Assembly: GCA_015521735.1 (NCBI GenBank)
Contig: WANQ01000010.1
Span: 37,927 to 101,926 of the forward strand
Length of the DNA stretch: 64,000 nucleotides
Source of the DNA: Pyrodictiaceae archaeon
GTDB taxonomy: Archaea > Thermoproteota > Thermoprotei_A > Sulfolobales > WANQ01
Reading direction: 5' to 3'
Shown here: positions 30,003 through 39,971 of the stretch, piece after piece
Position numbering within the stretch: position 1 is the first letter of the stretch
Layout: each line of letters opens with the position of its first letter
Translations under genes and position numbers: made by a program
The notes under the pieces: generated by a model
What the model saw: only the letters and a program-made list of their open reading frames with translations
What the model was told of the DNA's origin: nothing
The model's database searches: none

Positions 30003-31514
30003 TTGAGCAGTGTAAACCAGTTCTCAGAGTTGCCAGTACTTAGGAGTCTTTCATGGGATGTTGTAAGAGACCCCATATACGATTACATAGACTACAATAG
30101 AGAGCTAGAAGCTAGAATTATAGACACACCAGTATTTCAGAGGTTAAGGAGAATTAAACAATTACAGCTATCATATCTTGTCTATCCAGGAGCTGAACAC
30201 TCAAGATTTCAGCATAGTTTAGGGGTAATGTATCTTGCCGGATTATTCTCTCTTAGAATAACAGTACACTTACTAAAAGAGGAGGGCAAGGAGATAGACG
30301 GGTATAAGCCAGATGTTCTTATTGAAGCTACTAGGATTGCTGGATTACTTCACGATGTAGGACATGGACCATTTAGCCATGCCTTTGAAGATGTTATATT
30401 ATCAAGTAATCCTAGTCTTAGTTCAAAGGGCTTAAGTGATCATGAGAAGATAGGTTTACATTTAATAGAGTATACCGAGGTCTCTAAAATAATACGTAGT
30501 GGAGAGAAATTAGGATTAGACAATATTTATGATGTTGTCAAGGAGCTTCTAAGTGATAGAGAGCCCTCAAACCCCATACTTAGACTTTACCGTAAGATAG
30601 TTAAGGCATGGGTGTATCCAGCTGATATCATGGACTTTCTTATGCGTGATAGCTATTATGCAGGAACTAGAGAGTATGGCTCAATAGATTACCAAAGACT
30701 TATACGTGGAAGTTATCCAGTTAAAACAGGTGAATCATATGAGCATATAGCATTGGATTCTAAGTCGCTAGGAGCTCTTAGAAGCTATCTAAACAATAGA
30801 GTTCAAATGTACGAGAACGTATACTTCCATCCGGTTACAAGAGCATTTAATAGATTGTTAACTGATGTTTTAAGAGAAGTAGATGAACATTTAGGGTTAA
30901 CTGAAGCAGTTGAAGCATTAGCTGAAGGGCGCGTAGACAAGTATATAACATTAACAGATGAATATGTTTACGCTAAACTAATAGAAATGATGAATAACAG
31001 TGAGCTTAGAGAAGAGCTAAGAAGCAAGATAAAGATGTTAGTGTATAGGAAGAATCCTTGGAAAAGAATTGGCATAGACCATAAAATACCACTAATAGCT
31101 TTAAGCGGTAGACTTGATCCAGCAATACTAGCGTTTCGCTACATGGATAAATGGGTTAGAGACTTAGAAGAACATGTCAGAGATACTCTAAGAGCGAAAA
31201 TACCGAATATACCAGTAGACGATATATGGGTTGATAGCAATACATTACATCCAGCACCATTGTCAAGTCTTGTGGAACCCCATGTATTTTACGTAGCTTA
31301 TGTCCGTAGTGGAGAACTCGTTGATTATAAGCCTCATAGTATTCTATCATTCATGGTTAATGAAGGCATAATACCAAAGATAATAGTTAGAGCATACGCG
31401 CCTAGAAGTATAGTTAAGAATAAGGAATTGTATAGAGATGTTAGTAGAATAGTTGATAAGGCAATAGATGAGTTCTTTAATATATCAGCTATTGCTGGAG
31501 GAATTACCCTTTAA
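30003..31514 (+). CDS. HD-domain phosphohydrolase (SAMHD1/dGTPase-like)
   Basis: VFQRLRRIKQLQLSYLVYPGAEHSRFQHSLGVMYLA; HDVGHGPFSH. Confidence 0.9.
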   Translation: MSSVNQFSELPVLRSLSWDVVRDPIYDYIDYNRELEARIIDTPVFQRLRRIKQLQLSYLVYPGAEHSRFQHSLGVMYLAGLFSLRITVHLLKEEGKEIDGYKPDVLIEATRIAGLLHDVGHGPFSHAFEDVILSSNPSLSSKGLSDHEKIGLHLIEYTEVSKIIRSGEKLGLDNIYDVVKELLSDREPSNPILRLYRKIVKAWVYPADIMDFLMRDSYYAGTREYGSIDYQRLIRGSYPVKTGESYEHIALDSKSLGALRSYLNNRVQMYENVYFHPVTRAFNRLLTDVLREVDEHLGLTEAVEALAEGRVDKYITLTDEYVYAKLIEMMNNSELREELRSKIKMLVYRKNPWKRIGIDHKIPLIALSGRLDPAILAFRYMDKWVRDLEEHVRDTLRAKIPNIPVDDIWVDSNTLHPAPLSSLVEPHVFYVAYVRSGELVDYKPHSILSFMVNEGIIPKIIVRAYAPRSIVKNKELYRDVSRIVDKAIDEFFNISAIAGGITL

Positions 31515-31907
31515 CGCTACAATACTAGTTCTACTATACCTTAAGGCAAGGTTTCTTAAGAACTCTTTACTACCTTTAAGTCTAACTATTACTCGCTTTA
31601 TATTATCCCTTATACTGTCTTCACAGTCTCTACAGTTATCAGCTATTGCTGAGATTACTCCATTGTCAACCCTAATTAAGCCTCTGTACGCGAGTCTTGC
31701 AATATCAACCTCTAGTATAGGACTTATAACGCCTAATCCATTAACATGTATCCAATCACTGTATCCTAGTTTTAGTATACCTTCTTTTTCAAGAATAAAT
31801 ATGAGGTTTGACAAGTCTATGAGTTCTATTGGACTAGCTAGCTTAATTATAGAGTAGAGTGCCCTTAGTCTCTTAGATGCTCTGTTATCATGCATGGTTA
31901 TAGCCAC
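31485..31907 (-). CDS. Hypothetical protein, wHTH-like
   Basis: 140 aa, convergent overlap with HD gene; helix-rich N-terminus. Confidence 0.55.
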   Translation of the reverse strand: MAITMHDNRASKRLRALYSIIKLASPIELIDLSNLIFILEKEGILKLGYSDWIHVNGLGVISPILEVDIARLAYRGLIRVDNGVISAIADNCRDCEDSIRDNIKRVIVRLKGSKEFLRNLALRYSRTSIVALKGNSSSNS

Positions 31908-31963
31908 ATAAATTATTTAGTTACGGAGTCCGTTAATCTTCTCGCACACAAGGTAATACTCGC

Positions 31964-32026
31964 GCCGATGAAGAATACACTAGAGGCCGAGGACTACTAT
32001 GAGGTATGAGTCCGGCGCCCTGAGGC
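31964..32026 (+). ncRNA. Candidate C/D box-like sRNA
   Basis: GCC|GATGA-15 nt-CCGA-5 nt-ACTATGA-17 nt-CTGA|GGC in a GC-rich intergenic island. Confidence 0.35.
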
Positions 32027-32056
32027 TCTCAATGAAGTAGTTGAGGTGAACATACT

Positions 32057-32380
32057 ACGAGTTTAGACGAAACCGCAAGAGAGAAGATAATAAGAATACT
32101 GATGAACTCGAAAACTCCTTTATCTGCACAAGAGATAGCTCTTGAACTAGGCCTTGATCCTAGGCATGGCGAAAAACTTGTCTACGAACATTTAAGGCAT
32201 ATAGCTAAGACAATTAGAAGGCAAAGTAAAGGGAAATTATCACTATACATGATTCCACCCAGGTGTAGAAACTGTGGATACGTATTCAAAGATTTAGATA
32301 AGCCTAGGAAACCTAGTAAGTGTCCTAGATGTAAAAGCCAAAGAATAGACCCACCACTCTTTAAGATAATGTCTAGCTAG
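32057..32380 (+). CDS. wHTH plus zinc-ribbon transcriptional regulator (COG3357-like)
   Basis: CRNCGYVFKDLDKPRKPSKCPRC; frame upstream of track ATG 32102 encodes T-S-L-D-E-T-A-R-E-K-I-I-R-I-L completing HTH helix 1; SD GAGGTG at 32043; putative ACG start. Confidence 0.75.
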   Translation, partial: TSLDETAREKIIRILMNSKTPLSAQEIALELGLDPRHGEKLVYEHLRHIAKTIRRQSKGKLSLYMIPPRCRNCGYVFKDLDKPRKPSKCPRCKSQRIDPPLFKIMSS

Positions 32381-32388
32381 ACTTAAGT

Positions 32389-33681
32389 TTACAGGACTTT
32401 AATCTTAGCTATAAAGAAGCCCTCAGCTCTATGTATGTGGGGAAAGAAACGTACAACCTTTCCACTAATATCATAGGACTTGTACCCGCTACTCCCCGGT
32501 ATACCTGGTCTCTCTAATACTACATTGTTTTCACTTCCAACTATTTTCTCTACAACTTCCTCTCCTTCCCACGGTAATAGCGAGCACACAGCATATACTA
32601 CCTCATAGCCAAGCCTTAATGCTGATTTAAGAAGACTTAACTGTAGTTTAGGGAACTTCTTAACCCATTCAATGTCATCTAAATGTATTCTGATACTTGG
32701 ATCTCTAGGTAGCGTACCACTTGAAGTACAAGGTGCGTCAAGCAATACCTTATTTGCACGATAACTTATTGGAGGCTTCGTTGAATCAGCTATGACTATC
32801 TGTACTCTATTTATATCTACACCGTATTTCCTTAACAACTTAACCATATTGTATACTCTATCCCTAGAAATATCCATCAAGACCATATTAGCCTTATTCT
32901 CGGTTAACTGCATTATTAAGGAGGCCTTTATACCTGGAGCAGCACACATATCAATTATTACATCATTTTCCTCTGGTTCAAGTGCTTCAACAACCATTGC
33001 ACTAGCCTTATCCTGTGTTATGATATATCCTTCTTTGAGTAATTCTAATTGATATAAGGGCTTAGAGTAGTCTATTACTTTTAACATATACCATAGGTCC
33101 TTATCTTGTTCTACACTAACATTCTCTGCTTCAAGTAGTCTTATTGCTTTATCAACATCGATTTTCAAGGTGTTTACTCTAATCCAGTAAAACTCATTAT
33201 TCATTGACTCTAAGAGTCTTGTAACTTCACTATCACTCATATACTTTAATAGTAGTTCAACAAACCATTTGGGGTATGATAGTTCTACTGCTATTCTAGA
33301 GACGCTATCTAGTTTAGATAGTTCTTCGTCTAGGTCTATATTCTTAGGCATGCTCTTTGACAGTTTTCGTATAAACCTATTGTATCCTTTAATTTCTTTA
33401 AGCGTATCATTACCTAAATAGTACATCCATAACGTGACAAGTCTTTTATAACCCTTGGTTGCACCATATACTTTCTCCTCGATAAATCTAAGCTTATAGT
33501 AGTTTAACACGACATTCCATGATACATTATAGAATCTCTTAAGACTATAACCTCTAAGTCTTTTCCTGTAATCGGATAGAGTGTACTGGAATGCTTTATC
33601 AAATGAAAGCTTATACTTGTCTATGTAGTAGAGCATCCTTGCTACAAAGTCTACAAGTGTTTCCAGGTACTTACCCACCAT
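32389..33681 (-). CDS. NOL1/NOP2/Sun-type RNA m5C methyltransferase
   Basis: DMCAAPGIKASLIMQLT; DAPCTSSGTLPRDPSIR; AVCSLLPWEGE. Confidence 0.9.
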   Translation of the reverse strand: MVGKYLETLVDFVARMLYYIDKYKLSFDKAFQYTLSDYRKRLRGYSLKRFYNVSWNVVLNYYKLRFIEEKVYGATKGYKRLVTLWMYYLGNDTLKEIKGYNRFIRKLSKSMPKNIDLDEELSKLDSVSRIAVELSYPKWFVELLLKYMSDSEVTRLLESMNNEFYWIRVNTLKIDVDKAIRLLEAENVSVEQDKDLWYMLKVIDYSKPLYQLELLKEGYIITQDKASAMVVEALEPEENDVIIDMCAAPGIKASLIMQLTENKANMVLMDISRDRVYNMVKLLRKYGVDINRVQIVIADSTKPPISYRANKVLLDAPCTSSGTLPRDPSIRIHLDDIEWVKKFPKLQLSLLKSALRLGYEVVYAVCSLLPWEGEEVVEKIVGSENNVVLERPGIPGSSGYKSYDISGKVVRFFPHIHRAEGFFIAKIKVL

Positions 33682-33874
33682 ACTACAACCCTTTACACGA
33701 ACACTAACCTATTATTCCTCTAGGTAGACTGTATCTCGGCTATTACTTTTAGCCTCGCAAGGGGGCTACAAAACTATATCATAGTTTGGCCTTAAGGCTT
33801 CATCAACACATACTATGCATAATATTGACCCATACACTAAGGTATACGTTATAGCCGATATACGGTGGTCCTAC

Positions 33875-34909
33875 ATGGTTCCAGGAGATATATTCGTAGT
33901 ATTGGGTCTAATAGCAGCTATGTATATAGCATGGAATCTTGGAGCAAATGATGCTGCAAATCCTACTAACTTTGCTGTAGGTTCAGGGGCTATTAGTTTA
34001 CGTAACGCTATCATAATGTTCTCGCTTTTTGCAGCAATAGGAGCTATACTCCAAGGATACATGGTTATGAAAACTATTGGTAAAGGCGTTGTAAGAGATA
34101 TTGAGCCTATAGGAGCTTTAGCGGCCTCAATAGCAGCTGGTTTATGGGTTACACTTGCAACTTGGAAGGGCTTACCTGTTTCAACAACTCATAGTACTGT
34201 TGGCTCCGTACTTGGTATAGGCTTAGCCTACATTCTACTTGAGTCAAGACCTACCCCTATTAATTGGGGTATTGTTGCAACCGTAGTACTTAGCTGGGTA
34301 ACATCGCCCTTGTCCACAATTGCCTTAAGCGTATTATTGTATTCAGTGTTTAGTAGGCTTGAAAAGATATTGGTTAGCAAGATTAAGGAGTATTACAAAA
34401 TCTTCAAGTATATGCTATTATTTAATTTAGCATTTTCAGCATATGCTTTTGGAGCCAACGATGTTGGTAATGCTACTGGCGTATATGTTAGTGTTATATC
34501 TAAACTATATGGTATACCCGATAGAACTACAATGTTGTATTTAGCTGCTTTAGGCTCAGTAGGTATAGCATTAGGCGCGTTTACATGGGGTTATAGAGTT
34601 ATTAGAACAGTAGGATTCAATATAACGAGATTAGACTACGTCATGGCTACAGCTGCTGGATTATCTAATGCACTAGTGGTATGGTTGTTTAGTACTATAC
34701 CAAAAATATACCTAGGTTATGGTATGCCTATTTCAACTACACATGCAAGTGTTTCCTCAGTTATAGGAGTTGGAATAGCTAGGTCACGAAGCTTAAAATC
34801 ATTGAATATTAGAACTGTTAGTTTAATCATTGCTTCATGGATACTAACTGTTCCTATTGCAGCTTCTCTTAGCTTTGCAATATATTATGTAGTACGCTTA
34901 TTTATATAA
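33875..34909 (+). CDS. Pit-family inorganic phosphate transporter
   Basis: NLGANDAANPTNFAVGSGAISLRNA; GANDVGNATG; start likely ATG 33875. Confidence 0.9.
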   Translation: MVPGDIFVVLGLIAAMYIAWNLGANDAANPTNFAVGSGAISLRNAIIMFSLFAAIGAILQGYMVMKTIGKGVVRDIEPIGALAASIAAGLWVTLATWKGLPVSTTHSTVGSVLGIGLAYILLESRPTPINWGIVATVVLSWVTSPLSTIALSVLLYSVFSRLEKILVSKIKEYYKIFKYMLLFNLAFSAYAFGANDVGNATGVYVSVISKLYGIPDRTTMLYLAALGSVGIALGAFTWGYRVIRTVGFNITRLDYVMATAAGLSNALVVWLFSTIPKIYLGYGMPISTTHASVSSVIGVGIARSRSLKSLNIRTVSLIIASWILTVPIAASLSFAIYYVVRLFI

Positions 34910-34945
34910 GTCTACTCAAAACAATAACTTGGAGGTAGATAAGAC

Positions 34946-35611
34946 TTGGCGTCAACATGGTCATGGCTTTCACGTAGAAGGCAAGCTGAGATAATACAAA
35001 AGTATTCAAAACACATAGTGAAAGTAATCGAAGTAGTAGAACATACATATAATATGATTAAGGCATATAGTAAAGGCGAGCTAGATAGCGCGAGAAAAGA
35101 GTATGATAAAGTATTTAATGCTGAAAGAGAAGCAGATGAAATTAAAAGGAAAATAATAGAAGAGCTTTCTACAGAATTATTTCACCCAATTGACCGAGAA
35201 GAATTGATAAGGTTAATACTGACTACTGATGATGTAGCAGCATATGCTAAAGCTGCTTCACGTCGTCTACTACTGGTATTAGATAGTAGACTTGACCAAG
35301 AAATAGTAGATAAGTTATTGGAAATGGTGGGTAAGCTTTACGAAGCAGTAAAGCTACTTAAAGAAGCTGCAAACCAGTTACTACGTAATCCTAGAGAAGC
35401 TTTGGAGACTGCTGATAAAGTAGAAAGGTTAGAGGAGGAGATAGATGATATAAGAATGGAGGCGTTGAGTAGAGTACTAGGCTTCTGCGATAAAACTAGG
35501 CCCTCGCTATGCCTTATATCTAAGGAGCTCGTGGATTCGTTAGAAAATGCTAGCGATAGATGCGAGGATACTGCAGACGTTATTAGGAGTATAGCATTAT
35601 TGTCTATATAG
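34946..35611 (+). CDS. PhoU-like DUF47 protein
   Basis: Adjacent to Pit; EREADEIKRKIIEELSTELFHPIDREELIRLILTTDDVA. Confidence 0.85.
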   Translation: MASTWSWLSRRRQAEIIQKYSKHIVKVIEVVEHTYNMIKAYSKGELDSARKEYDKVFNAEREADEIKRKIIEELSTELFHPIDREELIRLILTTDDVAAYAKAASRRLLLVLDSRLDQEIVDKLLEMVGKLYEAVKLLKEAANQLLRNPREALETADKVERLEEEIDDIRMEALSRVLGFCDKTRPSLCLISKELVDSLENASDRCEDTADVIRSIALLSI

Positions 35612-35757
35612 TCAGCTTAGAACCGTGTCTTCATCGCTGAAAGTATTTTAAGATTATTTCTCTGTGCCCCTGGGTTTCATCACCCAGTATTTGTTTCTTA
35701 ATACCGTATCCCTTATATTCCCTTTACAAACCATAGATTAGGTTTTGGTGTATACTC

Positions 35758-36537
35758 ATGCGCTTACTAGCCTTGTATAGAGGTAGTAGTGGATACTTTG
35801 AAGTAGACCTTGAATACAGTAATGGAGAGGTTAAGGTCTCTAGAATTGTAAAGTCAGGGCATAAGCCAGACAATGTGCTTAGCCTAGATGACTGGTCTTG
35901 GGAAATTGCATGGCGTAGCCCCTTATACTGGGAATATGTTGTAAATATGCTACAATACCATATTGCTCCAGTTAAAGGCTGGAGAATCAATGAGGAATTC
36001 TATATATGGATTCCACACTATGTAGCAATTATTGGAGCAAGAGCTGTTAAGGATGCTGTTCTCAACTTGTATGAATACAATAAGCTTATTGAGGAGAAGA
36101 AGTTAGATGAGGCTAGAAGTAGGTGGAGGAATGCTATCCTATTCCTGGGTATCGCTGAACAAGTTTACTGGAGGCTTACATTAGAGCTAATCCCCTCTCT
36201 TTCAGGTTTCCTTAGAAAGTTTAGGGAATATCTACAAGATATGATGGCTACTGAGAAGGTTTCAGAAAACATTCTAAGAAACCTAGTAGTATTTGCGGAA
36301 GAGTTCCCATCAACTGATGGAGGAGATGCTCCAATTACAAGAGTTGGATGGAGTAATAAGTGGCTTGACCTTGTCGAGCAAGCATATAATGAGCTTGGAT
36401 TAAAACATGTTTACTCGCATATCGAGTATGAAGAGTACGAGGATTTAGCAAAGATTATTGCTAAAAAGAAGCCTTACATTGAAGTTAATGGAGACCTGGC
36501 ATTCTTTGAAATGCTTTCACCGTTAATTCTAGGCTAA
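35758..36537 (+). CDS. Hypothetical protein
   Basis: 259 aa intact ORF, convergent with pyk. Confidence 0.7.
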   Translation: MRLLALYRGSSGYFEVDLEYSNGEVKVSRIVKSGHKPDNVLSLDDWSWEIAWRSPLYWEYVVNMLQYHIAPVKGWRINEEFYIWIPHYVAIIGARAVKDAVLNLYEYNKLIEEKKLDEARSRWRNAILFLGIAEQVYWRLTLELIPSLSGFLRKFREYLQDMMATEKVSENILRNLVVFAEEFPSTDGGDAPITRVGWSNKWLDLVEQAYNELGLKHVYSHIEYEEYEDLAKIIAKKKPYIEVNGDLAFFEMLSPLILG

Positions 36538-37928
36538 AATATCTTTTCTACTCTAACAATTTTTATAGTATGTTCTGCTTCCCTTATACCATAGGTTAGA
36601 ACTAGTAAATCCCCGTAACCTACCTCCTCTTTCTCGATCAAGACCTTGTATGTCTCCTCAATTCCTTTACTATACTCACCTGCTTCAACCTTGACTGGTT
36701 CAACACCCCATATAATTGATAATTTCCTTAAAACTCTTGGATTATTTGATGAGGCATATACTATTGTTCTTGGATGATACCTAGTTATTCTTAATGCAGT
36801 TTTACCTTCTTTAGTATAAACAGCTATTTTTGCGCCTAGCTCTTCAGCTAAGACTACTATGCTGTAAGCAAATCTTTGTTTAACACCTGCAGTTTTACCT
36901 GGTTCTTCTCTAGGATAGCTTATCCTATCTTCATATTTCTCTATGATCTTTCTAAGCCACTTTACAGTCTCTAATGGGTATTTTCCTACAGCTGTTTCAC
37001 CTGTAAGCATTAGTGCATCTGCTCCCTCACTCATAGCTGTTACTACGTCTACTACTTCTGCTCGTGTAGGCGTAGAGTACTCGACCATCGAAGCTAGGAT
37101 TTGTGTTGCAACTATAACTGGTTTTCCTTTCTCAATGCTTTTCCGTATTATAGTTCTTTGAAGCCAGGGTATCTCCTCTAACGAGAAATGCATACCAAGG
37201 TCTCCACGTGCAACCAGTACCACATCTGTCTCATCTAGTATTTCATTAAGATTTCTTACTCCGCTAACTGTCTCTATTTTAGCTATAACTCCTATTTCAC
37301 GAGCATTTCTCTCATAAAGTATTCTCCTCAGCATTCTTACATCTTCAGCTGATTTAACGTAGCTTAAGGCTATGTAGTCGAATCCTCTCTTTATAGCATA
37401 TTCTATGTCGTTGAGATCCTTTGATGTAATAGCTGGTAAGGGTACCTCCTTACCTTTAATGACAAGTGCTTTTCTAGAGGTGATTACTCCTTCAGTAAGA
37501 GCTCTAGCAAGTACACGGTTAGAGTATACTTCTTCTACAACGAATGATATCTTACCGTCATCCATTAGTAAGCGGTCTCCTTCCTCTACAACATCAAAGA
37601 ACTTTTGTACTGGTACGGGTATCTTATCGCCACCTGATTCTCTAGAATAGATTATCTCTACTTGCTTACCCTTCTTCAACTTTAATGGCTCTTTAAGTAA
37701 TCCTACTCTAACCGATGGTCCCTGCAGGTCACCTATTAGGGCCAGAGGTTTACCTATCTTTTCTTCAGCCTTTCTTACAGCTTCTACTATTCTATCCCAG
37801 AGATCCCTATCTCCATGGCTAAAGTTAACCCTAAAGCCGTTAACACCTTCATAGGCCATAGAGTATATTATTTCTTCATCCATTGATGAAGGACCTATTG
37901 TTGCTATTATCTTAACCTTACTAGGCAT
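36534..37928 (-). CDS. pyk: Pyruvate kinase
   Basis: KIIATIGPSSMDEE; VARGDLGMHFSLEEIPWLQ; MLTGETAVGKYP. Confidence 0.95.
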   Translation of the reverse strand: MPSKVKIIATIGPSSMDEEIIYSMAYEGVNGFRVNFSHGDRDLWDRIVEAVRKAEEKIGKPLALIGDLQGPSVRVGLLKEPLKLKKGKQVEIIYSRESGGDKIPVPVQKFFDVVEEGDRLLMDDGKISFVVEEVYSNRVLARALTEGVITSRKALVIKGKEVPLPAITSKDLNDIEYAIKRGFDYIALSYVKSAEDVRMLRRILYERNAREIGVIAKIETVSGVRNLNEILDETDVVLVARGDLGMHFSLEEIPWLQRTIIRKSIEKGKPVIVATQILASMVEYSTPTRAEVVDVVTAMSEGADALMLTGETAVGKYPLETVKWLRKIIEKYEDRISYPREEPGKTAGVKQRFAYSIVVLAEELGAKIAVYTKEGKTALRITRYHPRTIVYASSNNPRVLRKLSIIWGVEPVKVEAGEYSKGIEETYKVLIEKEEVGYGDLLVLTYGIREAEHTIKIVRVEKIF

Positions 37929-37957
37929 GATACATTATTCCCCACTAAACCATTGTT

Positions 37958-38749
37958 TTACTTAGTTATCATCCCTTGTAGCTCTGATAAAGCTTGCCTA
38001 ATATTACTCATTATTTTCTTAACATCTACTAATGATATCTTGCCATCCCTTAAAATAGTGTAAGGTATCCATTCAAGACTATGGCTAGTTGCTTTAACCT
38101 TGACTATCCTTAACCTCCTTAACGGAATACCTAGTTGCTCTAAGCTAGGGTCAAAACCTAACTCGATAACACCATCGGATAAGTACTCTATAGCATGATA
38201 TAATTGTTCAAGACCTGGAATACCAGTATGCAGGCTAACAAGACCTAATGCCTTATATCTCTTACAAATCCCTCTTAAACCCTTAACAAAGTCTAGCACT
38301 AGCCCGGCTTCATTCCTTAAGACTATTTCATTTAAGCTATCAACAACTATAAGTAACTTACCTACTTCAACACTCGACTCCCTAATTATGTTATGTATTG
38401 TTGTTAACGAGTCTAAGGGATTTGTAGGAGACACTTTAACCCAACTAGAACCACTGAGACCACTTATAGGAACAGTAAAGCCGTCAATAAGTACAAGCCT
38501 ATTACTACTTACATGGACTAAAACATCCTTGCTAAACGACTCTAGTACAGATAATATGTCTTCAGGTTCATCATCAAATGTGATATAGATTACCCTCCAA
38601 TCCTTATTCAACGCACCAATCACAGCATGTACTATAAAAACACTTTTACCTATACCAGGAGGCCCAGCAAACACTACTAAACTTCCTAAAGGAAACCCCT
38701 CATCAACAAACTCGTCCACAATAGGTATACCCAGCTTAACCCTATCCAA
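37958..38749 (-). CDS. KaiC/RecA-like ATPase
   Basis: GFPLGSLVVFAGPPGIGKSVF; VIYITFDDEPEDIL. Confidence 0.85.
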   Translation of the reverse strand: MDRVKLGIPIVDEFVDEGFPLGSLVVFAGPPGIGKSVFIVHAVIGALNKDWRVIYITFDDEPEDILSVLESFSKDVLVHVSSNRLVLIDGFTVPISGLSGSSWVKVSPTNPLDSLTTIHNIIRESSVEVGKLLIVVDSLNEIVLRNEAGLVLDFVKGLRGICKRYKALGLVSLHTGIPGLEQLYHAIEYLSDGVIELGFDPSLEQLGIPLRRLRIVKVKATSHSLEWIPYTILRDGKISLVDVKKIMSNIRQALSELQGMITK

Positions 38750-38863
38750 ACACTACACCCAAGAGAAAATATGAGGGTAAAGTATAAAAATAAGGCGAAA
38801 GAGGACTAGACAATAGAGTTAATAAACCCTGCCAGCTAACAACCATAAACACAGACACAAAAC

Positions 38864-38940
38864 GCCGCCGTAGCTCAGCCCGGTAGAGCGCCGGCCTTGT
38901 AAGCCGGTGGTCGCGGGTTCGAATCCCGCCGGCGGCTCCA
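38864..38940 (+). tRNA. tRNA-Thr(TGT), CCA encoded
   Basis: GCCGCCG acceptor/CGGCGGC; anticodon loop CTTGTAA; GGTTCGAATCC T-loop. Confidence 0.95.
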
Positions 38941-39079
38941 ACACCTAATCCTACTATCAATTATAGAAGAGTTACCATCTTAGGCTAGAATTCTTTGGGA
39001 TAACCAATAATAACTACTTAATACATTAGTAGATTCCACATTGTATTCTTCTTCATAAGACCTTATGAGAAATAAAAAT

Positions 39080-39390
39080 AAGACTATGACGTTTATATTG
39101 ATATTTGCATTCTTGGTTGACTCGTAAACTTCCATTTCAGCCATTCAGCTAAGTCTCTTATAGCTACTGGCTGTGAGTCATTACCAGATACTATATAGAT
39201 GAAAGCATCCATTCAGCAATAATGATACACTAAACATAGTTATAAGATCAGCGCCAATATTATAGTAAGAAATAAGTCTACCCTCAGTCCACGCATCTAT
39301 TACATCTTCATGGCTGAAAGGAGATTTAATAAGAAAAGCTCTAGATTTGATGTGCTCTTCTCAAACTTAAACATTCAACGCTTTAACGCT
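39080..39390 (-). pseudogene. Frameshifted coding remnant
   Basis: Minus strand EEHIKSRAFLIKSPFSHEDVIDAWTEGRLISYYNIGADLITMFSVSLLLNG, then in another frame AFIYIVSGNDSQPVAIRDLAEWLKWKFTSQPRMQIS; no canonical start. Confidence 0.55.
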
Positions 39391-39545
39391 CTAAAACGTA
39401 AAGCTTCATATCCGTTTTGTAAAGTTTTTGAAACTAACTATAATTCCCAGAACACTAAAAACAAGTCTATTATACCTTGATCTAGTATCTTAAAAACTAT
39501 TTTAGTTGAAAACGTGCTATACGAGACTCTATTAATTCGCAAGGT

Positions 39546-39917
39546 TTACCTGGGTCTTGAGAATGCAGTATATCTTAGCTCATTATATCTTCTTAGTTTT
39601 TCGTCGGCTAATACTATGCTTAGTATTTTGTATGGGTTTTTTAGAGCTACTAGGAAGTCTTTAGTACTACCTGTTGATTGGAAGCTTGCTCTTACACCTT
39701 CCTTTACTTCTACATAATCTAGTTTTTCTAATGCTTTCACAGCGTTTACTACTTCATCAAATTTTGGTTCTTCTTCACCTAAACTTCTATTCATGCCTAT
39801 GATTTCAGAATATATTTCGCTTAGCCATAGCCTTCTGTAAAGTGCAAGTACTCTGAGAACATCGCCCATGACTTTGTTTAAGCCCTGTTTTGCTGAGAGA
39901 ATACTTGTTAACTCCAC
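39546..39917 (-). CDS. Hypothetical wHTH-like protein
   Basis: VLRVLALYRRLWLSEIYSEIIG...ALEKLDYVEVKEG. Confidence 0.65.
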   Translation of the reverse strand: MELTSILSAKQGLNKVMGDVLRVLALYRRLWLSEIYSEIIGMNRSLGEEEPKFDEVVNAVKALEKLDYVEVKEGVRASFQSTGSTKDFLVALKNPYKILSIVLADEKLRRYNELRYTAFSRPR

Positions 39918-39971
39918 TCTATACCACCTACGCTTAATACTTGTCTTAATGTAGGGTAATAGATTTACCTA

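Noticed and set aside
33721-33812. Two hairpins (TAGCCTC-GCAA-GGGGGCTA and AAACTAT-ATC-ATAGTTT) before the Pit gene as a phosphate riboswitch
   Set aside because: Hairpins are real but short, simple and compatible with terminators; no evidence of ligand-type structure.
35611-35695. Possible minus-strand C/D sRNA (GTGATGA, GCGATGA, CTGA)
   Set aside because: Spacing between boxes is too long and there is no convincing D' box or terminal stem.
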